From: Collinsella sp. AF25-2LB
GTDB lineage: Bacteria > Actinomycetota > Coriobacteriia > Coriobacteriales > Coriobacteriaceae
Assembly: GCF_003458415.1 (NCBI RefSeq)
Contig: NZ_QRUF01000004.1
Coordinates: forward strand, 70,451-134,450
DNA length: 64,000 nt
Reading direction: 5' to 3'
A program made the position numbers and the translations under genes. Below, piece after piece: positions 1-7,377 of the stretch; position 1 is the stretch's first letter; each line of letters opens with the position of its first letter. The notes under the pieces are model-generated. The model saw only the letters and a program-made list of their open reading frames with translations. It was not told the DNA's origin and ran no database searches.

Positions 1-548
1 CAAACATCTGAACAAAAACGGTCAAGGTCTCCGCCCAAAACCAAAGCGTCTCGACGCCATAAATTTGAAGCGGCGCCGCTCTCGGACGGGCAGCGCACCC
101 AACCGAACGTTGTCGAAATCGCACCCGAATCAATTGCACGCGAAAGCTCCGCCTCGAGTGCCGTCGGCAGGGCGCACACCGCAAACAAGCCGCACATCTC
201 CGCCAATACAAAAAGAAGTTGGAGATCCGTCAGATGCCGCGACATGATAAATGCCGTCAGTAGAGGAGACGTAACCAAAAATCCATGCTCCGTTTCCAGC
301 ACGGATTCCCTGGGGAGCTCACCAAGAAACAGCCGCTGCTTAATGCTGGCAGGGCAAGTCCGTTTGTTTCTCGTCCGAACCAATGTATACAACGGAAAAC
401 CGAGCGCAACCGCAGCTGTCGGGTTGCGGGCGAGATCATATCGCTGCCGGTCTTCTTCCGGTCGTGGAAGCGGCGGGCACAAAGCGCGGACTTGAGGAGG
501 CAAACGCCAGTACCTAAAAGCCGATATGTCACAAAGTAGATCCTTCAT
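1..548 (-). CDS. Truncated coriobacterial hypothetical protein (AbiEi/DUF559-like?), 5' part only
   Basis: An open frame of 182 codons starts at an ATG (548-546) and runs off the left edge without a stop, so only the N-terminal part is present. The N-terminus reads MKDLLCDISAFRYWRLPP. About residues 86-115 hold a 'GFLVTSPLLTAFIMSRHLTD' block followed by a 'LAEMCGLFAV' block. From memory these match a family of roughly 300-residue hypothetical proteins common in Collinsella, in which a SALRYWR-like start and a 'VxSPxLxF...ELCGxY' core precede a nuclease-like C-terminus. That C-terminus lies outside the window. The link to AbiEi-type or DUF559 proteins is inference. No strong ribosome site is visible. 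The opposite strand and other frames read as nonsense here. Confidence 0.6.
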   Translation of the reverse strand, partial: MKDLLCDISAFRYWRLPPQVRALCPPLPRPEEDRQRYDLARNPTAAVALGFPLYTLVRTRNKRTCPASIKQRLFLGELPRESVLETEHGFLVTSPLLTAFIMSRHLTDLQLLFVLAEMCGLFAVCALPTALEAELSRAIDSGAISTTFGWVRCPSESGAASNLWRRDALVLGGDLDRFCSDV

Positions 549-631
549 AGGCACAGGAAAACACGGATTTCAACCCAGTCGGTCTCCCATTGGCGCAAAC
601 GCAACAAAAATGGCACCGAACGGACTGCTAA

Positions 632-697
632 GTTTTCAACAGCCCTCCCCAACTGGCCAAAAGCTTGCCAAGAGCTGGACGAAGCCCTGTTGAAAAC
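632..697. repeat. Hairpin with 11-bp arms GTTTTCAACAG / CTGTTGAAAAC
   Basis: The arms lie at 632-642 and 687-697 and are perfect complements separated by 44 bases. It sits in the 290-base gap between the truncated left-edge gene and pdxR. No T-run follows closely except a TTTTTT at 701-706, so a terminator for rightward transcription is possible. No gene is seen in this gap. Confidence 0.5.
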
Positions 698-729
698 TCA
701 TTTTTTCTCATGCGGAAGCTTTGCACGGC

Positions 730-848
730 AAGTGAGTAGACTTTTTGGAACATCCCGATCAGACCGGTCATCCTGCTTCTCAAAACCACAGGTAGATAGC
801 TTGTGGCAAAACGGCCTGGTCGCCAAAGTACCAAAAGTCTACTCACTT
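730..848. repeat. Long imperfect inverted repeat overlapping the pdxR stop codon
   Basis: The left arm near 730-751 (AAGTGAGTAGACTTTTTGGA) is matched by the reverse complement of 828-848 (AAGTGAGTAGACTTTTGGTA). The similarity continues inward with mismatches: GATCAGACCGGT on one side, GCGACCAGGCCGT on the other. The spacer is about 75 bases. The right arm contains the stop codon of pdxR (841-839). It could be a terminator, a short non-autonomous element end, or an extragenic palindrome. Confidence 0.5.
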
Positions 849-2278
849 AGATTGCAGAGCTCCCCCATTAGCTGCAATTCCAAGGTATTAAGCACTTTCG
901 GACTCAGGTCGTCATACTGGACAAGAATTTGAGTTGAGTTTTCAGGAACAAATGCGCCATCGGCGCACCAATAACAGTCACTGATATCGATGAACGGAAT
1001 GCCCGAGCGCGTGAGAGCCCGCGCAAAAGAGCTTCCGCCCGTTCCGCGCTCCGCAAATACAGTGCAGTAAAGACCCGCGTCTGCATGCTCAATCGAGACC
1101 TCCCCTGCCGGAAACGCTTTCCGCACAAGCGACGCCAGGCCATCACGCGCCTCGCGAGCACGAACGCGTACGCGGTTCGCATGTCGCTCGTAATCACCCG
1201 ATTCCAGCAAACGAGCCAAAGCGACCTGGTCAACAGAACTCACCGACGAGGCGTAAAAACCAAGGTTGCGCCTAAACCGCTCAATTAGCTCATCAGGCAA
1301 CACCATGTACGCTAGACGCAACGCCGATGAAAGGCTCTTCGAAAACGTGTTGGTGTAGATGACCGATTGAGCGGCATCGATCGACGCGAGCGCGGGAATC
1401 GGCTTGCCGGCTAGACGAAACTCGCAATCAAAGTCATCCTCAATGAGATACCGACCTGGTCGCTCGGCGGCCCAGCTCAGCAGCGCATATCGGCGCGCAA
1501 TGCTCGTCACAAGGCCGGTCGGATACTGATGGGACGGCATCAGGTGAAGGACATCGGTCCCGCTTTTCTGCAGAGTGTTCAAGTCCACGCCCTCATCATC
1601 CAACGGGATATGTCGAACTTTGCAGCCCATAGCCTGGTAGATGCGCGTCAGACGCAAATAGCCCGGGTCCTCAACGGCATACACCTTGTCAGCGCCAAGC
1701 AACTGAACCAACATGGTATCGAGCAGCTGGGCGCCCGCGCCGATAACAATGTTATTAGGATCGATATTCATGCCCCTTGTCCCGCGCAGATGGTGAGCAA
1801 TTGCGCGTCGTAGCCGAGCGGTGCCCTGTGCCGGTGCGGGCGAAAAGATCTCGCGTTCGTCTTCGGATGCCAGCGTCGCCCGTAGCGCGCTTTGCCAAAG
1901 TCGCGCCGCCTCCAAAGCGGAAGGAGAAAGTGCGTCGAATCGCTCGACCTGTCTGTTGACATCATGCGCGCTGGGGCCCACAGAGACGGCATCTCGGTCG
2001 ATACTCCCCGTAGCCAAAGGCAAAACTGGTGCATCCGGAAGCTCGCAAGCGTAGTAGCCACGACGCGGCATTGAGCAAATATAGCCCTCGGCAAGTAGCT
2101 GGCTATATGCATTCTCGATGGTAATGACACTGATTCCCAGATGGCTGGCAAAGGCGCGCTTAGACGGAAGATGCTCCCCCGCCGCAATGCGCCCAGCAAC
2201 AATATCGTCTCGAATTTGCTGGTAAACATATTCATAGAGCGATGCTTCGCCGCGTTTTTCCAAATTGTAGTCAAGCAT
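839..2278 (-). CDS. pdxR: MocR/GntR-family regulator with aminotransferase domain, PdxR-like
   Basis: This is a regulator that fuses an N-terminal GntR winged helix (about residues 8-75, YEYVYQQIRDDIVAG then SHLGISVITIENAYSQL) to a C-terminal fold-type I aminotransferase-like domain. The PLP-lysine region reads YTNTFSKSLSSALRLA. Such proteins sense pyridoxal phosphate and control pdxST. Divergent placement next to pdxS supports that role. The start at 2278 is chosen because AGGTGA (2291-2286) lies 7 bases upstream. A longer frame to 2311 would cover an operator-like repeat. Length from this start is 479 residues, normal for MocR proteins. Confidence 0.85.
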   Translation of the reverse strand: MLDYNLEKRGEASLYEYVYQQIRDDIVAGRIAAGEHLPSKRAFASHLGISVITIENAYSQLLAEGYICSMPRRGYYACELPDAPVLPLATGSIDRDAVSVGPSAHDVNRQVERFDALSPSALEAARLWQSALRATLASEDEREIFSPAPAQGTARLRRAIAHHLRGTRGMNIDPNNIVIGAGAQLLDTMLVQLLGADKVYAVEDPGYLRLTRIYQAMGCKVRHIPLDDEGVDLNTLQKSGTDVLHLMPSHQYPTGLVTSIARRYALLSWAAERPGRYLIEDDFDCEFRLAGKPIPALASIDAAQSVIYTNTFSKSLSSALRLAYMVLPDELIERFRRNLGFYASSVSSVDQVALARLLESGDYERHANRVRVRAREARDGLASLVRKAFPAGEVSIEHADAGLYCTVFAERGTGGSSFARALTRSGIPFIDISDCYWCADGAFVPENSTQILVQYDDLSPKVLNTLELQLMGELCNLSE

Positions 2279-2290
2279 GAGCATATCACC

Positions 2291-2335
2291 TGACCTTATT
2301 AAGCCATTCAATCTGGTATTAGTCTGACCTTGTTA
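2291..2335. promoter_or_regulatory. Direct repeats in the pdxR-pdxS intergenic region, candidate PdxR operator
   Basis: TGACCTTATTA at 2291-2301 recurs as TGACCTTGTTA at 2325-2335, a 34-base period in the same orientation. MocR regulators such as PdxR are known to bind direct repeats between their gene and the divergent target. Binding itself is inferred from position and symmetry. The first copy overlaps the ribosome site of pdxR, which fits autoregulation. Confidence 0.5.
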
Positions 2336-2423
2336 TTATCTCGAAAACTGAGTATTTCGCCATACCCAGCTCCCCGATAGGATGTTCCGTCAAGCAATGC
2401 ACATGCCAACCAAGGGAGCAACC

Positions 2424-3314
2424 ATGGCAGAACAGACCAGCAAGGCCGATCGCGTCAAACTCAATCGAGAGCTCGCGCAGATGCTCAAGGGCGGCGTCAT
2501 CATGGACGTCACCACGCCCGAGCAGGCACGCATCGCCGAGGAGGCAGGCGCCTGCGCCGTCATGGCACTCGAGCGTATCCCGGCCGACATCCGTGCCGCA
2601 GGCGGCGTCTCGCGCATGAGCGACCCCAAGATGATCAAGGGCATCCAGGAGGCCGTCTCCATCCCCGTTATGGCCAAGTGCCGCATCGGCCACATTGTCG
2701 AGGCGCAGGTCCTTCAGGCCATCGAGATCGATTACATCGACGAGTCCGAGGTTCTCTCCCCTGCTGATGACGTCTATCACATCGACAAGACCCAGTTTGA
2801 CGTGCCGTTTGTCTGCGGCGCCCGCAATCTGGGCGAGGCGCTACGCCGTGTTGCCGAGGGCGCCACGATGATTCGCACCAAGGGCGAGCCGGGCACGGGC
2901 GACGTCGTTCAGGCTGTGCGTCACATGCGCAAGATCCAAAAGCAGATCCGCGACGTTGTCGCTCTGCGCAATGATGAGCTCTTTGAGGCAGCCAAGCAAC
3001 TGCAGGTTCCGGTCGAGCTGGTACGCGAGGTTCATGCCACGGGCAAGCTTCCCGTGGTGAACTTTGCCGCCGGCGGCGTAGCGACCCCCGCCGACGCCGC
3101 GCTGATGATGCAGCTGGGCGCCGAGGGCGTCTTTGTCGGCTCGGGCATCTTTAAGAGCGGCGACCCTGCCAAGCGCGCCGCCGCCATCGTCAAGGCCGTG
3201 GCGAACTTCACCGATGCCAAGCTCATCGCCGAGCTTTCGGAGGACCTGGGCGAGGCCATGGTGGGCATCAACGCCGACGAGATTGAAATCATCATGGAGG
3301 AGCGCGGGCGCTAG
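2424..3314 (+). CDS. pdxS: Pyridoxal 5'-phosphate synthase, lyase subunit
   Basis: PdxS condenses ribose 5-phosphate, glyceraldehyde 3-phosphate and ammonia to pyridoxal phosphate in the DXP-independent B6 pathway. The 296-residue protein has the family blocks [46 protein letters not shown] and the phosphate loop [20 protein letters not shown] with [11 protein letters not shown]. The start at 2424 follows AGGGAG by 5 bases; an in-frame ATG further upstream is less well placed. pdxT follows 20 bases downstream, giving a two-gene operon. Full length and intact. Confidence 0.97.
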   Translation: MAEQTSKADRVKLNRELAQMLKGGVIMDVTTPEQARIAEEAGACAVMALERIPADIRAAGGVSRMSDPKMIKGIQEAVSIPVMAKCRIGHIVEAQVLQAIEIDYIDESEVLSPADDVYHIDKTQFDVPFVCGARNLGEALRRVAEGATMIRTKGEPGTGDVVQAVRHMRKIQKQIRDVVALRNDELFEAAKQLQVPVELVREVHATGKLPVVNFAAGGVATPADAALMMQLGAEGVFVGSGIFKSGDPAKRAAAIVKAVANFTDAKLIAELSEDLGEAMVGINADEIEIIMEERGR

Positions 3315-3334
3315 TCCAGCAGAAAGGATCGCAC

Positions 3335-3922
3335 ATGAGCGATTATGCAGACCAAACGGTCGCCGTGCTGGCGGTCCAAGGCGCTTTTGCCGAGCACGAG
3401 GCAAGACTATCCGAGCTGGGCGCACACTATATTGAGCTGAGGCAGGCGGCCGATTTGCGGCAGAACTTTGATCGCCTGGTCCTCCCTGGCGGCGAGTCCA
3501 CCGTTCAGGGCAAGCTGCTTGACGAACTGGGGATGCTCGAGGAGCTTCGTGCCCGTATCGCTGAAGGCACGCCGGTCCTGGGCACCTGCGCCGGCCTGAT
3601 TCTACTGGCTCACGACCTTGCCGCCCACGATGACAAGGGAACACCGCGCCTGGCAACCATGGATGTGCTCGTTGAGCGTAATGCCTATGGCAGACAGCTC
3701 GGCAGCTTTCGCACCAAGGGGTGGGTAGGAGGTATCGAAGGTGAAGTGCCGTTAACGTTTATCCGTGCACCCCGCATCGTCAAGGTGCACGGCAATGCCA
3801 AGGCCTTGGCCGAAGTCGATGGCCGTATCGTCGCCGCCCGTCAAGACAAACAGCTCGGTGTCACCTTCCACCCCGAGCTCGACGACGACACGCGCCTCCA
3901 CGAGTTCTTCCTCCAAATGTAG
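3335..3922 (+). CDS. pdxT: Pyridoxal 5'-phosphate synthase, glutaminase subunit
   Basis: PdxT hydrolyses glutamine and channels the ammonia to PdxS. The 195-residue protein shows the class-I amidotransferase motifs in order: VLAVQGAFAEH near the start, LPGGES (about 49-54), the nucleophile elbow GTCAGLILLA (about 87-96) and the catalytic His-Glu in TFHPEL near the C-terminus. An AGAAAGG-type ribosome site precedes the ATG. It is co-directional with pdxS. Length is normal. Confidence 0.97.
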   Translation: MSDYADQTVAVLAVQGAFAEHEARLSELGAHYIELRQAADLRQNFDRLVLPGGESTVQGKLLDELGMLEELRARIAEGTPVLGTCAGLILLAHDLAAHDDKGTPRLATMDVLVERNAYGRQLGSFRTKGWVGGIEGEVPLTFIRAPRIVKVHGNAKALAEVDGRIVAARQDKQLGVTFHPELDDDTRLHEFFLQM

Positions 3923-3974
3923 GCAGAAAACAAACGAGCGTTGATTTTCGGACGCATAGCGATAGACGACCACA

Positions 3975-4023
3975 TTTGCCCAGATAAAGCCGACCAAAAT
4001 AAACCTGTCCCTTTTTGGCAGGT
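3975..4023. repeat. Extragenic palindrome, family A, copy 1
   Basis: The core reads AAACCTGTCCCTTTTTGGCAGG, preceded by TTTGCCCAGATAAAGCC. Similar units occur at 21904-21951 (inverted), 21971-22005 and 42498-42546. The ends CCAAAA and TTTTTGG pair. It lies 50 bases after the pdxT stop. Function unknown; a REP-like element is likely. Confidence 0.7.
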
Positions 4024-4063
4024 TTGGACTATGGGAACGCCGATGTTTTTGTACCGACAGCGA

Positions 4064-4163
4064 GCGCCGCCCAGGGCGAACAAGTTGGCATGAAAAAGGC
4101 GAGGCATAGACCTTCTGGTCATGCCTCGCCTTTTGAATGACAAATTGTCGCCCTGGGCGGCGC
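4064..4163. terminator. Nested palindrome: strong hairpin inside a 16-bp outer stem
   Basis: Inner arms AAAAGGCGAGGCAT (4094-4107) and ATGCCTCGCCTTTT (4121-4134) form a 14-bp stem with flanking A and T runs, a bidirectional intrinsic terminator shape. Outer arms at 4064-4079 (GCGCCGCCCAGGGCGA) and 4148-4163 are perfect complements. The convergent genes pdxT and the RGG protein gene meet here, so termination of both is plausible. The outer stem is unusual for a plain terminator. Confidence 0.7.
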
Positions 4164-4173
4164 GCAGCGTCAA

Positions 4174-4206
4174 CTAGTTACGCGGTTTGGTAAAATCGCG
4201 TAACTA
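4174..4206. terminator. Hairpin directly after the RGG gene stop
   Basis: TAGTTACGCG (4174-4183) pairs with CGCGTAACTA (4197-4206) around a 13-base loop. It abuts the stop codon of the minus-strand gene ending at 4208. No T-run follows, so it may act as a 3' stability element together with the nested palindrome. Confidence 0.45.
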
Positions 4207-4207
4207 A

Positions 4208-5119
4208 TTAGAAACGGTTGCCGCGGAAGCCGCCGCCATTGCGGCCGCCACGATCGCCACCGCGACCGCCGCGGTCGTTACCACGGTTGCCGCTAAAGCC
4301 ACCACGGTTGCCGCCGCGGTCGCCATAGCCACCACGGTTGCCGCCAAAGCCGCCTCGACCGCCGCGGTCGCCGCCACGGTCACCAAAGCCGCCGCGGCCG
4401 CCGCGATCGCCACCGCGACCGCCACGGTCGCCGCCACGGCCACCGCGATCACCAAAGCCGCCGCGACCGCCGCGGTCGCCGCCACGGCCACCGCGATCGT
4501 CACGGCCGCCGCGAGGACCGCGGTCCTCGTCCAGGCCCATGGCGACGAGCGGAGCGATAACCTTATCGAGAGCGGCCATCAGCTCGGTGGCCTCCTCGTA
4601 AGAAAGCTCGGGCAGGAGCTTCTCCTTCTTGTTGGCAAGCTCGACCAGACCCTCAGCGGCATCCTCGGCAGCGAAGACGACGATCTTGCGCATATCGCCC
4701 TCGGCGTCGTCGATGCGGCCGACCAGATCGGCAGCCTCGGCCTCGGCCATCAGACCATCGAGCTCACGAAGGCGCATGCCCAGCAGGTCGGACATTTCCT
4801 TCTGCTCCATCTTGGGCTTGAGGTCAAGGAGCTTGATGGCGCGCTCGATGTTCGCCATGCGCTCGGCCTTGGCCTCCTCCTCCTTGGAAATAGCAAAGCG
4901 ACGGCTACGCAGCAGGCGGGCGGCCTTCTGCATCTTGTCCATCAGCTCTTCGTCATCGTAATCAGCGGCGGCCTCGACAACCTCGGCCTCCTCCTCGGCG
5001 GAAACCTCGTCAGCAGCCTCAACCTCGGCAGCTTCGGTCTCCACGGTCTCGACTGCCTCGACCTCGGCAGCCATGGTCTCGTTCTCGGTCTCGTTCATGA
5101 TCTCTTCGTTCTCTGACAT
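4208..5119 (-). CDS. Acidic protein with C-terminal RGG-box low-complexity tail
   Basis: The 303-residue product has three parts. Residues 1-58 are very rich in Glu and Ala. Residues 59-195 look like a helical, charged domain (LMDKMQKAARLLRSRRFAIS, SDLLGMRLRELDGLMAEAEA). Residues 200-303 are a tail of DRGGRGGFGDRGG-type repeats ending in GGGFRGNRF. RGG boxes bind RNA and drive condensate formation in eukaryotes and in a few bacterial RNA-binding proteins. No known enzyme domain was recognised. No signal peptide or membrane segment. The gene is monocistronic, bounded by hairpins. An RNA-related role is inferred only from the tail. Confidence 0.85.
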   Translation of the reverse strand: MSENEEIMNETENETMAAEVEAVETVETEAAEVEAADEVSAEEEAEVVEAAADYDDEELMDKMQKAARLLRSRRFAISKEEEAKAERMANIERAIKLLDLKPKMEQKEMSDLLGMRLRELDGLMAEAEAADLVGRIDDAEGDMRKIVVFAAEDAAEGLVELANKKEKLLPELSYEEATELMAALDKVIAPLVAMGLDEDRGPRGGRDDRGGRGGDRGGRGGFGDRGGRGGDRGGRGGDRGGRGGFGDRGGDRGGRGGFGGNRGGYGDRGGNRGGFSGNRGNDRGGRGGDRGGRNGGGFRGNRF

Positions 5120-5271
5120 GAGACTCCTTCTTGGCCCTCTCGGGCATCATCGCCCCATTCGCGGGGCCCGTCGCGCACTCTTTGCGCTTTAAACATTCAT
5201 GCCTCTCGGCAAAACGTCCATTAGTTTATGGTGTCGCCATCCAATCTAGCTGCAGAATCTATGTGCACACA

Positions 5272-6687
5272 TTAATGCGACATGTGCGACTCGCGACGAG
5301 CGTACACCAGCGACGTCACGAACCCGACCACGGCAATTACAGCCGCCACACGCACGGCAGCTGCAAATCCAATCGCCTGGTCAACGTCGATCGCAGCGCC
5401 AGCGACGCTGGCAGCCGCCGCAGAACTCGAGAGCAGACCGATAAACAGCGACGGGCCAAACGATGCGGCAATCATGTTCCACGTGTTAAGCAATGCCGTT
5501 CCGTGAGGATGCTCAGCGGCAGGCAGCGTCTCCAAGCCGGCCGTTTGCGAGGGACTCAGCACCAAACCGACTCCGGCATACACCACAACGGTCAGCGCCA
5601 CGACGACGCCGATGTTCATGCTTGCCGCCGTCATCGAGATGGCAGTCTGTCCCACGGCAATCAGGGCAAAGCCGACCGGCAGCAGCGGCCATGCGCCACG
5701 GGCGTCCATCACGCGTCCGCCCACAATCGAGGTCACGGCGTTGCAGGCAATCGCCGGCAAAATGAGCAAGCCCGCAACAAGGGCGGTCATGCCGTATGCG
5801 CCCTCAAAATAGAGCGGCAACAAAACGCTCATCGAGAACGTCGTCATCATCGACACCACCACAAGCAGGCACGCAGGCCAAAAGCGAACGCTCGCCATGG
5901 GACGCACGTTAAGCACCGGATGTTCGAGCTTGAGCTGACGGGCCGCAAACAGGCCGAGCAGCACAATGGCGGCGAAAAGTGCCACGATACCGGCAATCAG
6001 ATTGGTCGAGAACTCGCCTACGGAATACACAAATGCCGTAATGCCGGCCGCGAGCAAAACAACCGACAGAATATCAAGCGTGGTATTCGAGCGCTCTCCG
6101 ACATTCTGGACATGCTTTACGCCCGCCGCAGCGACCACAATGCCGCCCACCAGCGGCACTACGAACACCGCCCTCCAGCCAAACAACGTGCACATAAGAC
6201 CACTGATCACGGGTCCAAACGCCGGCCCCAACGTAATGCAGGCACCGCCCAAGCTCAGATACAGGCCGAGCTTCTCGCGCGGAGCGCAAGACAGCACCAC
6301 GTTCATCATGAGCGGGAACAAGATGCCCGATCCCGCAGCCTGCAAAATACGACTTGACAGCAAAACGCCAAACGACGGAGCGACCAGGCACAGAACTTCG
6401 CCGGCGACCATGCATCCGCATGCGAAAAACAGCAGCTTGCGCGTCGAGAAACGGCCGGACAGGAAGGCCATGATGGCCGTAAAGATCGACGTCACGATCA
6501 TGTAGCCCGAAACGAGCCACTGCGCCGTGGTGGCACTCACCGAAAAGGCCGCCATAATGTCGTGCAACGCCACGTTAATGATGTTCTCGTTAAACGCGGC
6601 AACAAAGGCTGCAATATACATTACGACGAGAATTGCCGCAGTGGCCGATGGCGGTGCTTGAACTTGTTGCTGAGATTTGCTCCCCAT
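5272..6687 (-). CDS. MFS multidrug-type transporter (DHA2-like)
   Basis: A 471-residue membrane protein with about 14 hydrophobic segments, the DHA2 layout of proton-driven exporters. Typical MFS features are TTAQWLVSGYMI in helix 2, GRFSTRKLLFF (motif A-like loop 2-3), SSRILQAAGSGILFPL (motif B region) and GPAFGPVISG (motif C in helix 5). The start at 6687 is set by AGGAAGGAA about 6 bases upstream; a longer frame adds 48 unlikely residues. The substrate cannot be told. It stands divergent to the deformylase-like gene, about 200 bases away. Confidence 0.9.
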   Translation of the reverse strand: MGSKSQQQVQAPPSATAAILVVMYIAAFVAAFNENIINVALHDIMAAFSVSATTAQWLVSGYMIVTSIFTAIMAFLSGRFSTRKLLFFACGCMVAGEVLCLVAPSFGVLLSSRILQAAGSGILFPLMMNVVLSCAPREKLGLYLSLGGACITLGPAFGPVISGLMCTLFGWRAVFVVPLVGGIVVAAAGVKHVQNVGERSNTTLDILSVVLLAAGITAFVYSVGEFSTNLIAGIVALFAAIVLLGLFAARQLKLEHPVLNVRPMASVRFWPACLLVVVSMMTTFSMSVLLPLYFEGAYGMTALVAGLLILPAIACNAVTSIVGGRVMDARGAWPLLPVGFALIAVGQTAISMTAASMNIGVVVALTVVVYAGVGLVLSPSQTAGLETLPAAEHPHGTALLNTWNMIAASFGPSLFIGLLSSSAAAASVAGAAIDVDQAIGFAAAVRVAAVIAVVGFVTSLVYARRESHMSH

Positions 6688-6891
6688 GCATTTCCTTCCT
6701 CTTGGAACGACAGTCGCATCGCCCCAGAGGAACAGTCCAGGGCGAAAATGAGCCCTAGACTTACGCCAGACGCCGTACACGACGAGTCTGGCAACATGGT
6801 CCAACATCGAAAGATTGTAACGCGGACGCACAGCTTTCCTTCCGCGCTATTATTAAAAGTCCACGAAAGCATGAGACATGAGGAGCCCGCC

Positions 6892-7302
6892 ATGATTAAG
6901 CCCATCATGAAATCCGAGTTCTTTTTGCGCCTGTCTTCCGAAGACGCGGGACCCGACGATGCCGCGACCGGGCAGGACCTCCTGGATACGCTCCACGAAC
7001 ATGAGCATGAGTGCGTGGGGCTCGCCGCCAACATGATCGGCGTACGCAAACGCATCATCTGCGTAAAGGACGGCAATAGGGCGCTGCTGATGTACAACCC
7101 TCAAATTCTTGAGCAGGTCAATGCCTATCAGACGAGCGAAGGATGCCTCTCGCTGATCGGCGAGCGTCCCTGCACCCGCTATCGCCGCATTAAGGTTGAG
7201 TATTTGGACGAGAACTTCGTCCACCGCATCAAAAACTTCTCGGGCTACACCGCCGAGATCATCCAGCACGAAATCGACCACTGCAACGGAATCGTTATTT
7301 AG
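6892..7302 (+). CDS. Peptide deformylase-like protein with intact active site
   Basis: Peptide deformylases remove the formyl group from nascent N-terminal methionine. The 136-residue product has variants of the three motifs: CVGLAANMIG (motif 1, usual GxGLAAPQxG), SEGCLS with the metal-ligand Cys (motif 2) and QHEIDH with both His ligands and catalytic Glu (motif 3). The chain stops soon after motif 3, so it is shorter than typical Def (about 150-190 residues). GAGGAG 6 bases upstream fixes the start at 6892. Whether it is the housekeeping enzyme or a side paralogue is open. See the second copy at 14514-14933. Confidence 0.8.
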   Translation: MIKPIMKSEFFLRLSSEDAGPDDAATGQDLLDTLHEHEHECVGLAANMIGVRKRIICVKDGNRALLMYNPQILEQVNAYQTSEGCLSLIGERPCTRYRRIKVEYLDENFVHRIKNFSGYTAEIIQHEIDHCNGIVI

Positions 7303-7316
7303 TTCCGCCGATTCAA

Positions 7317-7353
7317 GAAAGCCCCCCGCAGCCAAGCAACTGCAGGGAGCTTT
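7317..7353 (-). terminator. Intrinsic terminator of the HTH-aminotransferase gene
   Basis: On the minus strand, AAGCTCCCTGCAG pairs with CTGCGGGGGGCTT allowing two G-U pairs, and is followed by TTCTT. It lies between convergent genes ending at 7302 and 7378. Confidence 0.65.
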
Positions 7354-7377
7354 TCATAGTGCGGAGCTTCTATCCCA

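Noticed and set aside
4208..4520. Tandem DNA repeats that could be mistaken for a CRISPR array or satellite
   Set aside because: The repeats are in phase with codons of the RGG tail (DRGGRGG), have no regular spacers and lie within an intact gene.
5131..6357. Long open frame opposite the MFS gene
   Set aside because: It is antisense to a clear membrane protein, has no ribosome site, and its product is rich in Arg, His and Gln, typical of GC-rich shadow frames. The same holds for long frames opposite kup (12082-13359), thiM (22147-23466), the CobW gene (30764-32101), the UvrA-like gene (34063-35427), the TetM-like gene (37439-39916) and prfC (49357-50946).
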